Assembly: GCF_030466405.1 (NCBI RefSeq)
Contig: NZ_JAGGJF010000001.1
Coordinates: 620,001-684,000, forward strand
Direction of reading: 5' to 3'
DNA: 64,000 nt
From: Pseudidiomarina terrestris
GTDB lineage: Bacteria > Pseudomonadota > Gammaproteobacteria > Enterobacterales > Alteromonadaceae
Of this stretch, positions 35,323-48,727 are shown piece by piece. The position numbers and the translations under genes were made by a program. The notes under the pieces are model-generated. The model saw only the letters and a list, made by a program, of their open reading frames with translations. It was not told where the DNA came from and ran no database searches. How positions within the stretch are numbered: position 1 is the stretch's first letter; each line of letters opens with the position of its first letter.

Positions 35323-35673
35323 TTAATAAAATAGCGGCAAGATATAGGGAAAAATCAGCGCGGCCAGCACAAGTAGTGACATCATCCAAAATCCCAATTT
35401 GTAGACAAAACGCGATTTAGGTGCCGCGCATATATTTTTCGGACTGCAGTTATCCTGCGCACGAAAAATTTGATGCCAGGCAATAAACATCGCGATCAAT
35501 GCAATACCAATAAAGACGGGACGGTAAGGCTCCAACGCCGACAAGTTCCCAATCCAGGCGCCAGACACGCCTAACATAACCAGTAGCAGTGGCCCTAAAC
35601 AGCAGCCTGCGGCTAGAACAGCACCGATTGTGCCCATCGCTAACGACGTTTTTTTTGAATCGAATTTGGCCAT
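35323..35673 (-). CDS. merT: Mercuric ion transporter
   Basis: I take the ATG at 35673, giving 116 residues, the normal MerT length; a longer frame would run through the mer promoter. The protein has three hydrophobic segments, with the Cys-Cys pair in AAGCCLGPLLLVMLG on the first helix and a second cysteine pair in the loop (NCSPKNICAAP), both used to hand Hg(II) across the inner membrane to MerA. It is the first structural gene of the operon. Confidence 0.93.
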   Translation of the reverse strand: MAKFDSKKTSLAMGTIGAVLAAGCCLGPLLLVMLGVSGAWIGNLSALEPYRPVFIGIALIAMFIAWHQIFRAQDNCSPKNICAAPKSRFVYKLGFWMMSLLVLAALIFPYILPLFY

Positions 35674-35710
35674 TATCTTTAAAACTTTCCCTTTTGCGTT
35701 TACTCCAGTA

Positions 35711-35741
35711 AGCTTAGCCCCGTAGTTAGGTACGGAGTCAA
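35711..35741 (-). promoter_or_regulatory. mer promoter and MerR operator
   Basis: Minus-strand TTGACT and TAAGCT are 19 bases apart, with the inverted repeat CCGTA-N6-TACGG between them, very close to the classical mer operator. It drives merTPA leftward and lies just before the divergent merR start, so MerR can also control its own expression. Confidence 0.88.
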
Positions 35742-35746
35742 GCGTA

Positions 35747-36166
35747 ATGGACGATAAATCAGAAAGGGTAACCATTGGAGGCCTGGCCAAGGCAGCTGAG
35801 GTGAATGTAGAAACAATCCGTTATTATCAGCGAAGGGGATTGCTGAATGAACCGGTACGCCCGGCCGGCGGCATTCGATATTATGGCTCTGCTGATATTG
35901 CTCGACTAGTATTTATTAAAACAGCACAAAAATTAGGCTTTACCCTGAGCGAAGTGAGCGACCTGTTGCGCCTGGATGATGGCGCGCACTGTGTTGAAGC
36001 TAGTGAGCTCGCAGCGCGAAAATTGCACAATGTAAGGGGCAAGATTGATACGTTAAAGCGGATCGAAGAATTGTTAAGTGAGATGGTCACTCGCTGCCAT
36101 ACGCAACAAGAGACCGTCGCTTGTCCGTTAATCTCTTCGTTGTACAAGGGGGTCGGCATATTGTGA
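35747..36166 (+). CDS. merR: Mercury-responsive regulator MerR
   Basis: The 139-residue protein has the MerR winged-helix start (TIGGLAKAAEVNVETIRYYQRRGLL), a long dimerisation helix, and the three mercury-binding cysteines in HCVEAS, TRCHTQ and ACPLI at the spacing of Tn501 MerR. It activates merTPA by untwisting the 19-base-spaced promoter when Hg(II) binds. Gene order merR facing merTPA is standard. Confidence 0.95.
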   Translation: MDDKSERVTIGGLAKAAEVNVETIRYYQRRGLLNEPVRPAGGIRYYGSADIARLVFIKTAQKLGFTLSEVSDLLRLDDGAHCVEASELAARKLHNVRGKIDTLKRIEELLSEMVTRCHTQQETVACPLISSLYKGVGIL

Positions 36167-36479
36167 TCCCCCCGCTTGAAGCAGCAGCTATTCGTAGAAA
36201 TTAAATGAGCCGCTTGCGTTAATTGTTTAGGAGAAATCCTCCAATGGCCCTATTCGTCCTCTCATGGTTACCCAGCCAAAGCCATTCCGTGTCAACGGTA
36301 ACCTTGTTTTCACCCGCCTGTGGGTCAGTTTTAAAATTGTCGGTGACAGCACGACTAAGCGGAGAGCGTCCGCACAAGTCAATCCACTAAGCGAGTGGCT
36401 CTTAAAAAATGGGGGCCTGTCAGGTCGTCAGGTGAGCCATTTTCAGCTGAATCGCACCATCCAAACAGTCCCAGCTCAC
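36167..36479. other. Intergenic stretch after merR
   Basis: About 310 bases with no recognisable gene. Two rightward frames (from 36244 and 36264) can be read, but neither shows a family motif and the second overlaps the oxygenase gene antisense. No terminator is clear. Confidence 0.4.
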
Positions 36480-37535
36480 TTAAACCCGACAGTCGTCACA
36501 GATTTCAGCCGTTGGCATGTAAGCAAAGCTCTTGTCGAGCAGATGCCGTAAAGGTTCATCGCAATAATGTTTCCTGGTGACATGCGGGTGCGAGCGCAAG
36601 CGCCCTTTCAACACGTTATTGCCGACATCGGTCAGCAATGGATTCGCAGGGTCAATCGATGGTCCTGTTGCTCGTGTCTTCAGCTCCGGTGGTAAAGCCA
36701 ATACCGGCACTGTCGCTGATAATTGCGCGGCCATAAAAAACGCAATCGAATAGCGCTCACCACCTTGTACAGGACTCTCAACTTTATGATTTGTGGCTTT
36801 CAAAAAGCCATCCGAGGCCAGCTCCAATAGCTCGCCAATATTCACCACAAGTGCGCCTGGAATTGGCTCGACGTCTACCCACTCGTCGCCCCGCTCCACC
36901 TTGAGCCCACTTTGTGAGTCCTGCATTACCAGGGTCAGGTAACCCGGATCTTTGTGCGCGCCAACCCCTTGCTGGGTCGATTGCTGTGCCGGATAACGGA
37001 TGAGCTTGGCATGAGTATAGGGCTGTTCACCCAGGGTTGCGTCAAGAGCATTGCGGTCGACACCCAGCGATTCGCAGAGTTTCTGCAATACATTCACCGT
37101 GATGTCACTCAATTTACGTTGCAGTGTCAAAAGCGTCGGTTTCAGGATTGGCATAGCGTCAGGCCATAAGTTAGGGCCAATTAATTTTTGCCATGGGTAC
37201 TGAAGTTGCTCTGGTGCAAGCGCCAGCTCTTCATTCATCCAGTCAAATTGCTCGCGTGCATCGAGCCGCCCGGCAGTCATTTCATTGCCCACTGAGTTAT
37301 AACCGCGAAAATGGGGCGAATGAATCATATCAACGCTTTGCTTTTCTTCGTTCGATAGCTGAAAGAACTGCTTGCTCAACGCCAGGTAGTCTTGCTGCGC
37401 TTCATTGCTTAAACCGTGATCGACAAGATAGAAAAAGCCGACGTCACTGGCGGCATGACGCAATTGCGCCAGGCCTTCGTCAGAATCAAGCGATGTCATT
37501 GAGATAATGGGTAGTGGCGCAGCGTAAGCGTGCAT
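36480..37535 (-). CDS. 2-oxoglutarate/Fe(II)-dependent dioxygenase (isopenicillin N synthase-like)
   Basis: The 351-residue protein has an N-terminal DIOX_N part (PIISMTSL, GFFYLVDHGLS) and a 2OG-Fe(II) oxygenase core with the metal-binding HxD in GAHKDPG, the second His in TNHKVESP, and the co-substrate Arg in RYSIAFF. Family members oxidise small molecules, among them amino acids, ethylene precursors, antibiotics and pollutants. No neighbour shows its substrate. Length and domain order are normal. It is transcribed alone toward merR; a link with metal resistance is not evident. Confidence 0.88.
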   Translation of the reverse strand: MHAYAAPLPIISMTSLDSDEGLAQLRHAASDVGFFYLVDHGLSNEAQQDYLALSKQFFQLSNEEKQSVDMIHSPHFRGYNSVGNEMTAGRLDAREQFDWMNEELALAPEQLQYPWQKLIGPNLWPDAMPILKPTLLTLQRKLSDITVNVLQKLCESLGVDRNALDATLGEQPYTHAKLIRYPAQQSTQQGVGAHKDPGYLTLVMQDSQSGLKVERGDEWVDVEPIPGALVVNIGELLELASDGFLKATNHKVESPVQGGERYSIAFFMAAQLSATVPVLALPPELKTRATGPSIDPANPLLTDVGNNVLKGRLRSHPHVTRKHYCDEPLRHLLDKSFAYMPTAEICDDCRV

Positions 37536-37642
37536 AAGTAAGCGCTCCTTATTTGGGTAACCGCGCTCAATATAGGCCTCTGCGCATAATTTATGAACGA
37601 ACCAATATCTCTAAGTTAGATTGTTTCGCTATAGCGGCTGTT

Positions 37643-37738
37643 TTACAGCACCTTTTGCGCACGTCTGGAAATTTGAAGACAGCTAAGCACGATGAAAAAC
37701 ACCGCAAGCACGAAAACTATGAATCCTAATCTAAGCAT
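37643..37738 (-). CDS. Possible 31-residue single-helix membrane protein
   Basis: A short frame beginning MLRLGFIVFVLAVFFIVLSC has one strong hydrophobic helix and a positively charged tail (RRAQK), fitting an inner-membrane miniprotein. The Shine-Dalgarno is weak and no family is known to me. It lies in an otherwise empty 330-base region between two genes; the rest of that region carries a possible -10 element, TATACT, at 37816-37821 for the STAS-like gene. Confidence 0.3.
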   Translation of the reverse strand: MLRLGFIVFVLAVFFIVLSCLQISRRAQKVL

Positions 37739-37866
37739 AAATACCGATCACGATAAATTATCCGACAACACGACATTGGCCGGACTCACTTATCAAGTTC
37801 GGCAATGCCTTTTGCTATACTCATGGATAACCTGATTTTTGCGTAAAGGAACAGGAGGATTTCAAT

Positions 37867-38226
37867 ATGATCGACATTCTAGACGCCAATAAAGAAAATC
37901 TGATTGCAATTAAGTTGACCGGTAAAGCCACCCAAGCAGACATGGAGAGGATTCACGAGCTTATTCACGGTATTGTGGATAAGGGTCAACAAGTGGATTT
38001 CTATATGGAGTTTGAAAACTTCCACGGCTATGACATGAAAGGGTTATGGGAAGACCTGAAAATAGACACGGCTCATTTCTCAGACTACGGAAGGATGGCT
38101 TTTGTTGGTGACAAGAAGTGGCTCGAAAGCGCTGCAAAGGCAACGGATTTTTTTACTGCTTCGGATGTGCGGTATTTCGATCGCGACGATAAACAGTCTG
38201 CCAAAGAATGGTTAGAAGCCGAATAG
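37867..38226 (+). CDS. SpoIIAA/STAS-SEC14-like protein
   Basis: The 119-residue protein belongs to the SpoIIAA-like family: AIKLTGKATQADMERI, FYMEFENFHGYDMKGLWEDLK, then RMAFVGDKKWLESAAKATDFFTASDVRYFD (cores FENFHGYD and VGDKKWLE). These small alpha/beta proteins resemble STAS or SEC14 lipid-binding domains; their role is unknown. A strong AGGAGG sits nine bases before the ATG. It is a single-gene unit with a weak hairpin after the stop (GATTGAGT/ACTCAATC at 38235-38258). Confidence 0.8.
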   Translation: MIDILDANKENLIAIKLTGKATQADMERIHELIHGIVDKGQQVDFYMEFENFHGYDMKGLWEDLKIDTAHFSDYGRMAFVGDKKWLESAAKATDFFTASDVRYFDRDDKQSAKEWLEAE

Positions 38227-38273
38227 ACCCTAGCGATTGAGTATGCACTCACTCAATCAACACTTTAATTGGT

Positions 38274-39197
38274 TTAACTGAGCCTCGCGAGAATCTTGGC
38301 CGCGATCGGTGAGGTAATCATCTGAATTACCGCAAAAAACGCAGCAGGAATCGCGATCTCTGCTGGCAACCCAGATGCCGCAACAAAAGCAGCAGCAATA
38401 CTGAACTCCTTTTTACTGACGGTAAAAAGGTACGCGATGACCTCACCGCGGTCAGTGGTGACCAACAAGGAAACCATTCCTAGTAGATAGCCAATCAGGT
38501 TTAGGCATAATGCCGCCCCCGCAATCACAAACGCATACCAGCCATAACCTATAATGGTTGCTGCGTTCGGTCCGACAACTGCGAGCAGAATAAGAAGATA
38601 TAAAATGGATCCAAGCCCAGCATAAGCCGCATCATGCTGGGCAAAAAAGTTAGGAAATCGCGTGCGTAAGCTTACACCCAAGACCGTAGGAACAAGAACA
38701 ACTAACACCAATTCCAGAATAATCGCGTCTAGGGGAACCTCGAGTTGAACGCCTGTCAGCCATAAAAATAAGACAGGAACGATAAACGGAGATAACGCCG
38801 TATTGACTGCATTGAAAACAGCAGCCAGGGCCACATTACCTCGTGCCATGAGAACCAAAAGTGGGGATGAAACATCCGTTGGTAGCGTGCCAAGCAAGGT
38901 TTGGCCGGCGGCCAGAGGACCGCTCCCAAAAAAAAGACGCCCCGTCAGTAACCCCCCAATCGACATAGGCCCGTAGACAAGGACCATCGCCAAAAGCTGT
39001 CGAGAAGGTTTACGCAGCACCAATCGCACATCGTTAGCGTCGAAAGTCAGGCTAATAATAAGCATCAGTAACGCAAGTAATGGCCCAATGGAGCTCTCGA
39101 AGAACTTACCAATTTCTGGAACGATCAATCCTAGCCCGGCTGTAACAATGACAAACAATACAAGATTGGCTTCGACAAATGAGATGAGTCGGGTCAT
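38274..39197 (-). CDS. Bile acid:sodium symporter (BASS) family transporter
   Basis: The 307-residue protein has nine or ten hydrophobic segments and BASS/NTCP-like features: GTLPTDVSSPLLVLMARGNVALA (core LPTDVSSPLLV) in the crossover helix and FTVSKKEFSIAAAFVAASG in the later helix, both lined with residues that bind sodium in structures of the family. Substrates range from pantoate and pyruvate to bile acids and arsenite (the related Acr3 group). A cysteine typical of Acr3 is not seen, so I do not call arsenite efflux. It lies alone between the STAS-like gene and the czc operon. Confidence 0.83.
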   Translation of the reverse strand: MTRLISFVEANLVLFVIVTAGLGLIVPEIGKFFESSIGPLLALLMLIISLTFDANDVRLVLRKPSRQLLAMVLVYGPMSIGGLLTGRLFFGSGPLAAGQTLLGTLPTDVSSPLLVLMARGNVALAAVFNAVNTALSPFIVPVLFLWLTGVQLEVPLDAIILELVLVVLVPTVLGVSLRTRFPNFFAQHDAAYAGLGSILYLLILLAVVGPNAATIIGYGWYAFVIAGAALCLNLIGYLLGMVSLLVTTDRGEVIAYLFTVSKKEFSIAAAFVAASGLPAEIAIPAAFFAVIQMITSPIAAKILARLS

Positions 39198-39539
39198 GTT
39201 AATGAATTAACGTTATCGGTTGATATGGGCACTCTTCGCATTTGGCGAGCAATCATTTCAATATCTCGACGCAGATTTAAAATCTGAAGTTTACTTGTGG
39301 TAAATATTGGTTCAAGTGTACTTGCATTAGTCAGGTATATCTAATTCAGACGGTCCATAGCTCTGGATCTTTCCGAACAGACGTTTGTGCACTGACACTG
39401 ATCACAACATTTTTCGACGTCCAAGGCCTAACTATCAAACTTCTGCATACCTGATCTTTACTCTCGAGTCTGTATTGAGTCTTGAGGGTATGTCTGTTAT
39501 TTTGCAAACGCTATCTGCCTCTTTCAAAGGTTACTTTTT
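39198..39539. promoter_or_regulatory. Promoter region of the czc operon
   Basis: A 342-base noncoding stretch. A plausible sigma-70 promoter is TTGAGT (39475-39480), 17 bases, TATTTT (39498-39503), about 36 bases before the first operon gene. The repeated words GAGTCTGTATTGAGTCTTGAGG may be a regulator site, but I cannot assign one. Confidence 0.45.
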
Positions 39540-39863
39540 TTGCCCAAGCGTGTCTGGTCCTTGATCATCGTTATGTTTTTTCACAGTCTCTTCACCTGTG
39601 CGGTTTCGGCCGGGCACGTGGAAATCACTGACCATACGTTCGATTATGCCTATCAAAATCATGCCCATGCGGAACACCAGTCGGACTCCTATGACCGCTT
39701 CGAATCAGACCACCAGCATCAATTTCACGCGCATATTAGCTGTATCACCGGATATGCAACCTTTAATCCGGAAGCACCTTCACCAACACTCGCCATAGCA
39801 CATCAACTGCTGCCTTTTGACAGTAACGACAACCAGCCACCAGTTCCTCCGCCTAATTCTTAG
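39540..39863 (+). CDS. Small His-rich exported protein (CzcI-like) leading the czc operon
   Basis: The 107-residue protein starts at TTG (AAAGG about 12 bases upstream) or at ATG 39573. A hydrophobic signal segment (LIIVMFFHSLFTCAVSAG) is followed by a mature part rich in His, Asp and Glu (HAHAEHQSD, DHQHQFHAH), a likely low-affinity metal buffer. It ends in a proline tail. Small His-rich periplasmic proteins (CzcI/CnrX-type) head several czc/cnr operons. It precedes czcC by 56 bases on the same strand. Function by position and composition only. Confidence 0.7.
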   Translation: MPKRVWSLIIVMFFHSLFTCAVSAGHVEITDHTFDYAYQNHAHAEHQSDSYDRFESDHQHQFHAHISCITGYATFNPEAPSPTLAIAHQLLPFDSNDNQPPVPPPNS

Positions 39864-39919
39864 TCTTCACCTTTAGAATCTGTGCGTAAAGCACTCTCTT
39901 TTTATTGTGGAGATAAATC

Positions 39920-41163
39920 ATGAAATTACTTTATTTCGTGGTTGCTGCAGTGGTGGGCTCAGTGGTTTTGCCTGCTTCAGCAATCGCGAACGACTTGACC
40001 TTAGGCAACGCCTTAGAACGGGTGTTGCAAAATAATCCGGTCTTACAAAAATACCCGTATCAACAAAGGATGGCTGAAGCTGAAAAACTTCAGGCTTCCT
40101 TAACGCCTAACCCGAAGATTGGATTAGAGCTTGAGAATTTTGCGGGTAGTGGCACCAATCGCGGATTCGAAAATGCACAAGCAACCTTATCTCTGAGCCA
40201 GCTCATTGAGTTAGGCGGAAAACGTGAGCAACGCATTGAACTTGCGTCAGTTAAACAGCGCCAGCTTAATGCAGAGTTTGATTACAGCAAGTTAGCGGTA
40301 TTTGCAGAAACTGCACATCGCTTCTATCAGTTAATCCGACTGCAAGTGTTGGCGGACTGGAGCCAGCAACAGAAGCTCCGCCTCGATGAGGCCTTGAGGG
40401 TAGCGTTGGAACGTGTGGAAGCTGGCGCCGTCCCCCCGTCTGAGGTAACGAGAATTCGATTGCAACAGCAACAAGTGATCGCCAAAACTGAAGAAATAAC
40501 TGGCCAAATTCAAGTTGCTAAGTCGAATCTTAGCGCGATGTGGGCTTCTGCACCTGACTTTACCCAAGTGACCGGTAAGTTTAGCAGTTCATTGCGCCTG
40601 CCCACAGATGTTGAGGTTGAAGAAGCCGTCAATCAGGCACCAGAGTTCCTCCGTCTAGTGGATTCAGAACATTTGTTAGCAGCCCGGGTGAGTACTCTGA
40701 AAGCCGAGGCTATAGCAGATGTTACGCTTGGAGTTGGTGTCCGCTATGACAATCAGCTCAACGATTCCGGCCTCGTCGTGCAGGCGTCGATGCCATTGCA
40801 ATTAACAAACCCAAACCTGGGCTTCATTCAAGCAAAGCAAGCAGAAAGAGACCTCATTCTCGATCAACAGCGGGTCGTGCGCCAGCAACTGCGCGCAGAC
40901 GCCCGAACGCTTCTCGCGCGCTTGCAAGCTAACCGCAACTACTTAGAACGTATTCGACTTGATTTACTGCCTATTGCCCGACAGTTAGAGCAAGAGACAA
41001 AGGCTGGATATGCAAAAGGAATACATAGCCTGTTGATGGTGCTTGATGCACAAGAAGAGCTTGCACAGTTGGAATATCAGCAAATTAATCGCCGTTACGC
41101 TATTTATCAGGACCTCCTTGAACTTGAGCGAATGACGGGGCAATCATTTTTGGGACCAGAATT

Positions 41164-41167
<4 letters not shown>
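39920..41167 (+). CDS. czcC: Outer-membrane efflux channel CzcC
   Basis: The 415-residue protein has a signal peptide (ending PASAIA) and the TolC/OEP fold with two coiled-coil repeats: LERVLQNNPVLQKYPYQ and NPKIGLELENFAGSGTNRGF are typical of CzcC, and SLSQLIELGGKREQRIELA is the conserved OEP segment. It forms the outer-membrane channel of the Czc-type tripartite pump. Its last four bases overlap czcB (ATGA). GGAGA precedes the ATG. Confidence 0.92.
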
Positions 41168-45539
<4,372 letters not shown>

Positions 45540-45550
45540 GAGTCAGATAA

Positions 45551-45576
45551 AAAGTTGGGTCTTGTGACCCAACTTT
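45551..45576. terminator. Bidirectional terminator after czcA
   Basis: AAAGTTGGGTC and GACCCAACTTT form a perfect 11-base stem with loop TTGT. The T run is better on the minus strand (TTTTTAT), so it can end both the czc operon and the convergent protease-like gene. Confidence 0.87.
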
Positions 45577-45597
45577 GTTGATATCACTTCCCTGCGC

Positions 45598-46515
45598 TCA
45601 GTCTGCGCAAACGTGCAGTGTCTGGGTCGAGTATGCTATGACCATCGGGCAATCTGCCATGAATGCCGCCCCGACAAGCATGGCTGGCTGATCCGCAATC
45701 CCTAGAACACTGAAAACCGGAAGATCCGCGATCTTAACGTTCATAGACAAATAACAGCGTTCGCCCAGACAGATGTTGCTAACTGGAGCAGTGAAACTTT
45801 CAGTGCCTATGCCATCGATACCCCGCGATCCCCCTTCTTTTATTGTGACCGCGTCGCTATCTGGAAATAGTCGGGCGAGACTTGCCGCCTGCCAGTTGAT
45901 AGTGCCAACCCGAGCCGCGCTATCAAGCACTGCCGCGACCGGTGTTCCTTCCAACATCACATTAAACTGCACAAAGCCAGGCTGGACTCCAGAGTGAAAT
46001 TCCAGCCCTGTTTCGTTTACACCCAGCTCAGAATATGAAGTCCCATCTTGCAATAGCGAGACCGTCGCGCCGGGCACATCAATTGCAACGTCATAGCGCG
46101 AGAGTACATCGACCCCAAGAATACCCTCAACCTGCCGCCCGTCATACTCGCGAAAGGAACTGAGGTCAGCGACCACGGCACTCACATCCTTCTGCGGTAG
46201 CTCGCCGAGGGACAGCCCTGACAGGGTAACAACCTCCAGGGTGATCGCGCCAGTTGCGCCCTGTACCTCAAGCTGACTTATATCCTCTGGGGTGAGGTCC
46301 AGCTCGGCGCGTAGGTCTGCGGAAATCACTGACCGCCCCGCGGCGGTGTCAAGAATGAAAAAGCGCTCGCCAACGCCCTCGATCTCAACCGGAAGCAGAA
46401 TCCGTTCTTCCAGATAACTGATCGGAATATGTACCGGCTCTGCGGTAAGCGCAAAAGCAGGTGTGGATATAAAAAAGAGTCCGGACAACACGCCGCCCAA
46501 GTAACGAAATAGCAT
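45598..46515 (-). CDS. Exported retropepsin-like aspartyl protease-family protein
   Basis: I start at ATG 46515, with GGAG upstream, giving 305 residues with a signal peptide ending STPAFA; upstream codons in the same frame carry no signal. Two retropepsin-like halves can be seen: FFILDTAAGRSVIS and AAVLDSAARVGTIN, each with Asp-Thr/Ser-Ala in place of Asp-Thr-Gly, plus GILGVDVLSRYDVAIDV as the usual hydrophobic-Gly segment. The GLY-to-ALA changes at both catalytic triads make protease activity uncertain. Two cysteine pairs near the end may form disulphides. The partner is unknown. Confidence 0.75.
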   Translation of the reverse strand: MLFRYLGGVLSGLFFISTPAFALTAEPVHIPISYLEERILLPVEIEGVGERFFILDTAAGRSVISADLRAELDLTPEDISQLEVQGATGAITLEVVTLSGLSLGELPQKDVSAVVADLSSFREYDGRQVEGILGVDVLSRYDVAIDVPGATVSLLQDGTSYSELGVNETGLEFHSGVQPGFVQFNVMLEGTPVAAVLDSAARVGTINWQAASLARLFPDSDAVTIKEGGSRGIDGIGTESFTAPVSNICLGERCYLSMNVKIADLPVFSVLGIADQPAMLVGAAFMADCPMVIAYSTQTLHVCAD

Positions 46516-46676
46516 AATCAGATACTCCGCAAAAATTAAAGCCAGATAACACAGGTTAGATTTAGCCAAGCATACTCTTCTTTCCACGATCATCCACCTG
46601 TTGCTTTTACGAAACAACTCGCTTACAACTGCTACTTCATCGCAACGGTAATGTTTTTTTGGGAAAAATCAGAGCC

Positions 46677-47567
46677 ATGCTGGCAACGCTAATAAAAACC
46701 ACACGCCCTTCTTTTTTGTTGCTTACCCTCGCGATGGTGGCATTGGCTGCTGCCCTTGCCGAAAGCAATGGCTTTTCAGTTGCTACGACCGTGTTCAGCC
46801 TGGTCGCGCTTGGCGCAGTCAGTGCTCATGCTTGCGTTAACGTACTCAATGAAGTGCATGATGCCCGCTCTGGTCTCGACGATCTGACTCAACGCACACC
46901 TTTTAGCGGCGGTAGTGGCGCACTGCAGGCTAATCCCCAGGCGCTAAAGGCCGCGAGCCGTCTGGGTAAAGCTCTACTGGCGCTGCTTATCACCATTGGC
47001 TGTTATTTCATTTACCTGCGCGGCTGGAGTTTGCTCCCGTTAGGGATCGCAGGCATGGTATTAGTGATGGCCTACACGCCTATGCTCACTCGTCGGCCCT
47101 GGCTCTGTCTGATCGCGCCTGGATTAGGGTTTGGTCCGTTGATGCTGACAGGCAGCTACTTTGTTCTGACTGGCGAGTATTCCTGGAGCGTGTTGGCGGT
47201 ATCACTGATACCTTTTTTCCTGGTGAATAACTTGCTGCTGCTCAATCAGTTTCCGGACCTGACCGCAGATGTTCAGGTGGGGCGGAGAAATCTACTCATT
47301 ACCTCCGGCCCGGGGATAGCGCTGCGGATCTTTCGCTGGTTTTTATTTGCTGCGTATAGCGTTTTAGCAATACTTGTAGCTGTGGGTATCTTGCCGCCTC
47401 TGGCACTGCTAGGTATGCTAAGTCTTAGTCTGGCAATCCCCCTCTATTATGGTATCGCTAACTTAAATAAGCCACAGCAGGTTCCGCACCGCCTGCTGGG
47501 TTTAAATGTTGCGATAAACATCAGCCTGCCGCTGCTGATAGCAATAGGTCTCGCGCTGAGCTCATAA
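46677..47567 (+). CDS. UbiA-family prenyltransferase (MenA-like)
   Basis: About 296 residues from ATG 46677 (a TTG at 46659 is an alternative start). Eight or nine hydrophobic helices carry the two aspartate-rich motifs: NVLNEVHDARSGLD (the N(D/E)xxDxxxGxD type seen in MenA) and DLTADVQVGRRNL. Such enzymes attach a prenyl chain to an aromatic or other acceptor in the inner membrane, for menaquinone, ubiquinone or heme O. Beside the cytochrome oxidase operon a role in quinone or heme chemistry is possible, but heme O synthase signatures are not evident, so the acceptor is left open. Confidence 0.8.
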   Translation: MLATLIKTTRPSFLLLTLAMVALAAALAESNGFSVATTVFSLVALGAVSAHACVNVLNEVHDARSGLDDLTQRTPFSGGSGALQANPQALKAASRLGKALLALLITIGCYFIYLRGWSLLPLGIAGMVLVMAYTPMLTRRPWLCLIAPGLGFGPLMLTGSYFVLTGEYSWSVLAVSLIPFFLVNNLLLLNQFPDLTADVQVGRRNLLITSGPGIALRIFRWFLFAAYSVLAILVAVGILPPLALLGMLSLSLAIPLYYGIANLNKPQQVPHRLLGLNVAINISLPLLIAIGLALSS

Positions 47568-47576
47568 GCCAGCCGC

Positions 47577-48395
47577 CTAACCCGACAACATGCGGCGGTT
47601 GAGGTGTTTATACCAGCGATTACCCGCCCACAGCGCGCCGACGATATAAGGAATGCCGCCTAGCACCCACATGATCAAGCCCGCCAGTTGCTGATCCTGA
47701 AGGTGCCGAGCTTCGCCATACAAAGGTTCGCCGGCGAAGGTGAGTAAGGCCCCTAAAAAACCAGTGTGCATGAGGGTGAAAAGCAGCGCCAGCAATGCAA
47801 ACGGCGCTTTTCTGGCGCTTGCGTACAACACCGCCCACCAGAACCACACCGCCGTGATTAAAAAGCAGGCGTGTTCAAACACGTGAATCCAGGGGTCGTC
47901 TACGGCCAGCATATAAAAGACCGGGATATGCCAGAACCAAATCATGAAGCCATGGAGATAGGCACACAGCATAGGGTAACGCGTGATCTTAAACGCCAGG
48001 CCCCAAAATCGTCGACCATGTCTGCCAAAAGCGACAAATAATTGTGGTAACGGCTTACATAACGCAAACAGTGGCGCGATCACGACCATCATAAACATGT
48101 GCTGGGTCATATGGGCAGCAGCGCTTACTTCGGCCCATTCATCCAGCGGGCCCAAAATCGTGAAGAGAGTGATGAGAGCTGTGCCGTGAAAAAGCCATCG
48201 TTGCCATGCCCGTGTCGGGCTTCGCCGTGTTCCCACAACATACATCAACCAGAACACCACAACCACCAGCGCCGTCAGTCCTGAGGCTAGTCTATCCTGT
48301 CCTTCACTGGTCACCGGATTGTGCGCGAAGGCTGCCGGCACCCAAAGTGCCGCAAATCCTGCTACTAGTGCTGCGAAAAGAAGCGCTAAACGCAT
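47577..48395 (-). CDS. ctaG: Cytochrome c oxidase assembly protein, CtaG (caa3-type)
   Basis: The 272-residue membrane protein has a signal-like first helix and about seven hydrophobic segments of the caa3_CtaG family: AAAHMTQHMFMMVVIAPLFALCKP (core HMTQHMFMM), GFMIWFWHIPVFY and WIHVFEHACFL, with conserved histidines that are probable metal ligands. B. subtilis CtaG is needed to make cytochrome caa3. It ends the leftward oxidase operon and overlaps the preceding small gene by ten bases. Confidence 0.9.
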   Translation of the reverse strand: MRLALLFAALVAGFAALWVPAAFAHNPVTSEGQDRLASGLTALVVVVFWLMYVVGTRRSPTRAWQRWLFHGTALITLFTILGPLDEWAEVSAAAHMTQHMFMMVVIAPLFALCKPLPQLFVAFGRHGRRFWGLAFKITRYPMLCAYLHGFMIWFWHIPVFYMLAVDDPWIHVFEHACFLITAVWFWWAVLYASARKAPFALLALLFTLMHTGFLGALLTFAGEPLYGEARHLQDQQLAGLIMWVLGGIPYIVGALWAGNRWYKHLNRRMLSG

Positions 48396-48727
48396 GGCGG
48401 GTAAATCACGCTTTGTAAGCCTATCGCCAGAACAGCGATGGTCGCCACCAGATAAACGCCCGTCGAAACCTTGAGGATAAAACGTCCATTACCTGATTCA
48501 GCCGGTGTAGAGCGGTGCGCCAGCCAGGTCAGATAAAGCAATACCACAGCGAACACCAGGGTATGCAGCAGTAGTAAGCCGTTGAGCCAGGTCCACACCC
48601 CCGCATTAGCAGGCGGCGGTGCGGTTTCACAGCCCAGCGCCTGTCCGCTGTAGAGCACCACATACCAGATCGCCCATAGCAATGGCCCGGCGAACAAATG
48701 CAGCGGATGAGCGCGCAATGTTTTCAT
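48386..48727 (-). CDS. Small membrane protein of the cytochrome oxidase operon
   Basis: The start is the ATG at 48727, overlapping the ctaD-E stop (ATGA). The 113-residue protein has three hydrophobic segments (LHLFAGPLLWAIWYVVLYSG, LNGLLLLHTLVFAVVLLYLTW, VSTGVYLVATIAVLAIGLQS) with a cysteine-proline loop (GCETAPPPANAG). Its position between ctaE and ctaG, and its overlap with both, suggest an assembly factor or a fourth subunit. No named family recognised. Confidence 0.75.
   Translation of the reverse strand: MKTLRAHPLHLFAGPLLWAIWYVVLYSGQALGCETAPPPANAGVWTWLNGLLLLHTLVFAVVLLYLTWLAHRSTPAESGNGRFILKVSTGVYLVATIAVLAIGLQSVIYPPCV

Noticed and set aside
36264-36551. 95-codon rightward frame after merR
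   Set aside because: No family features, poor Shine-Dalgarno, and its end is antisense to the oxygenase gene.
38274-39197. Arsenite exporter (Acr3) reading of the BASS-family gene
   Set aside because: The typical Acr3 cysteine and ars neighbours are not seen.
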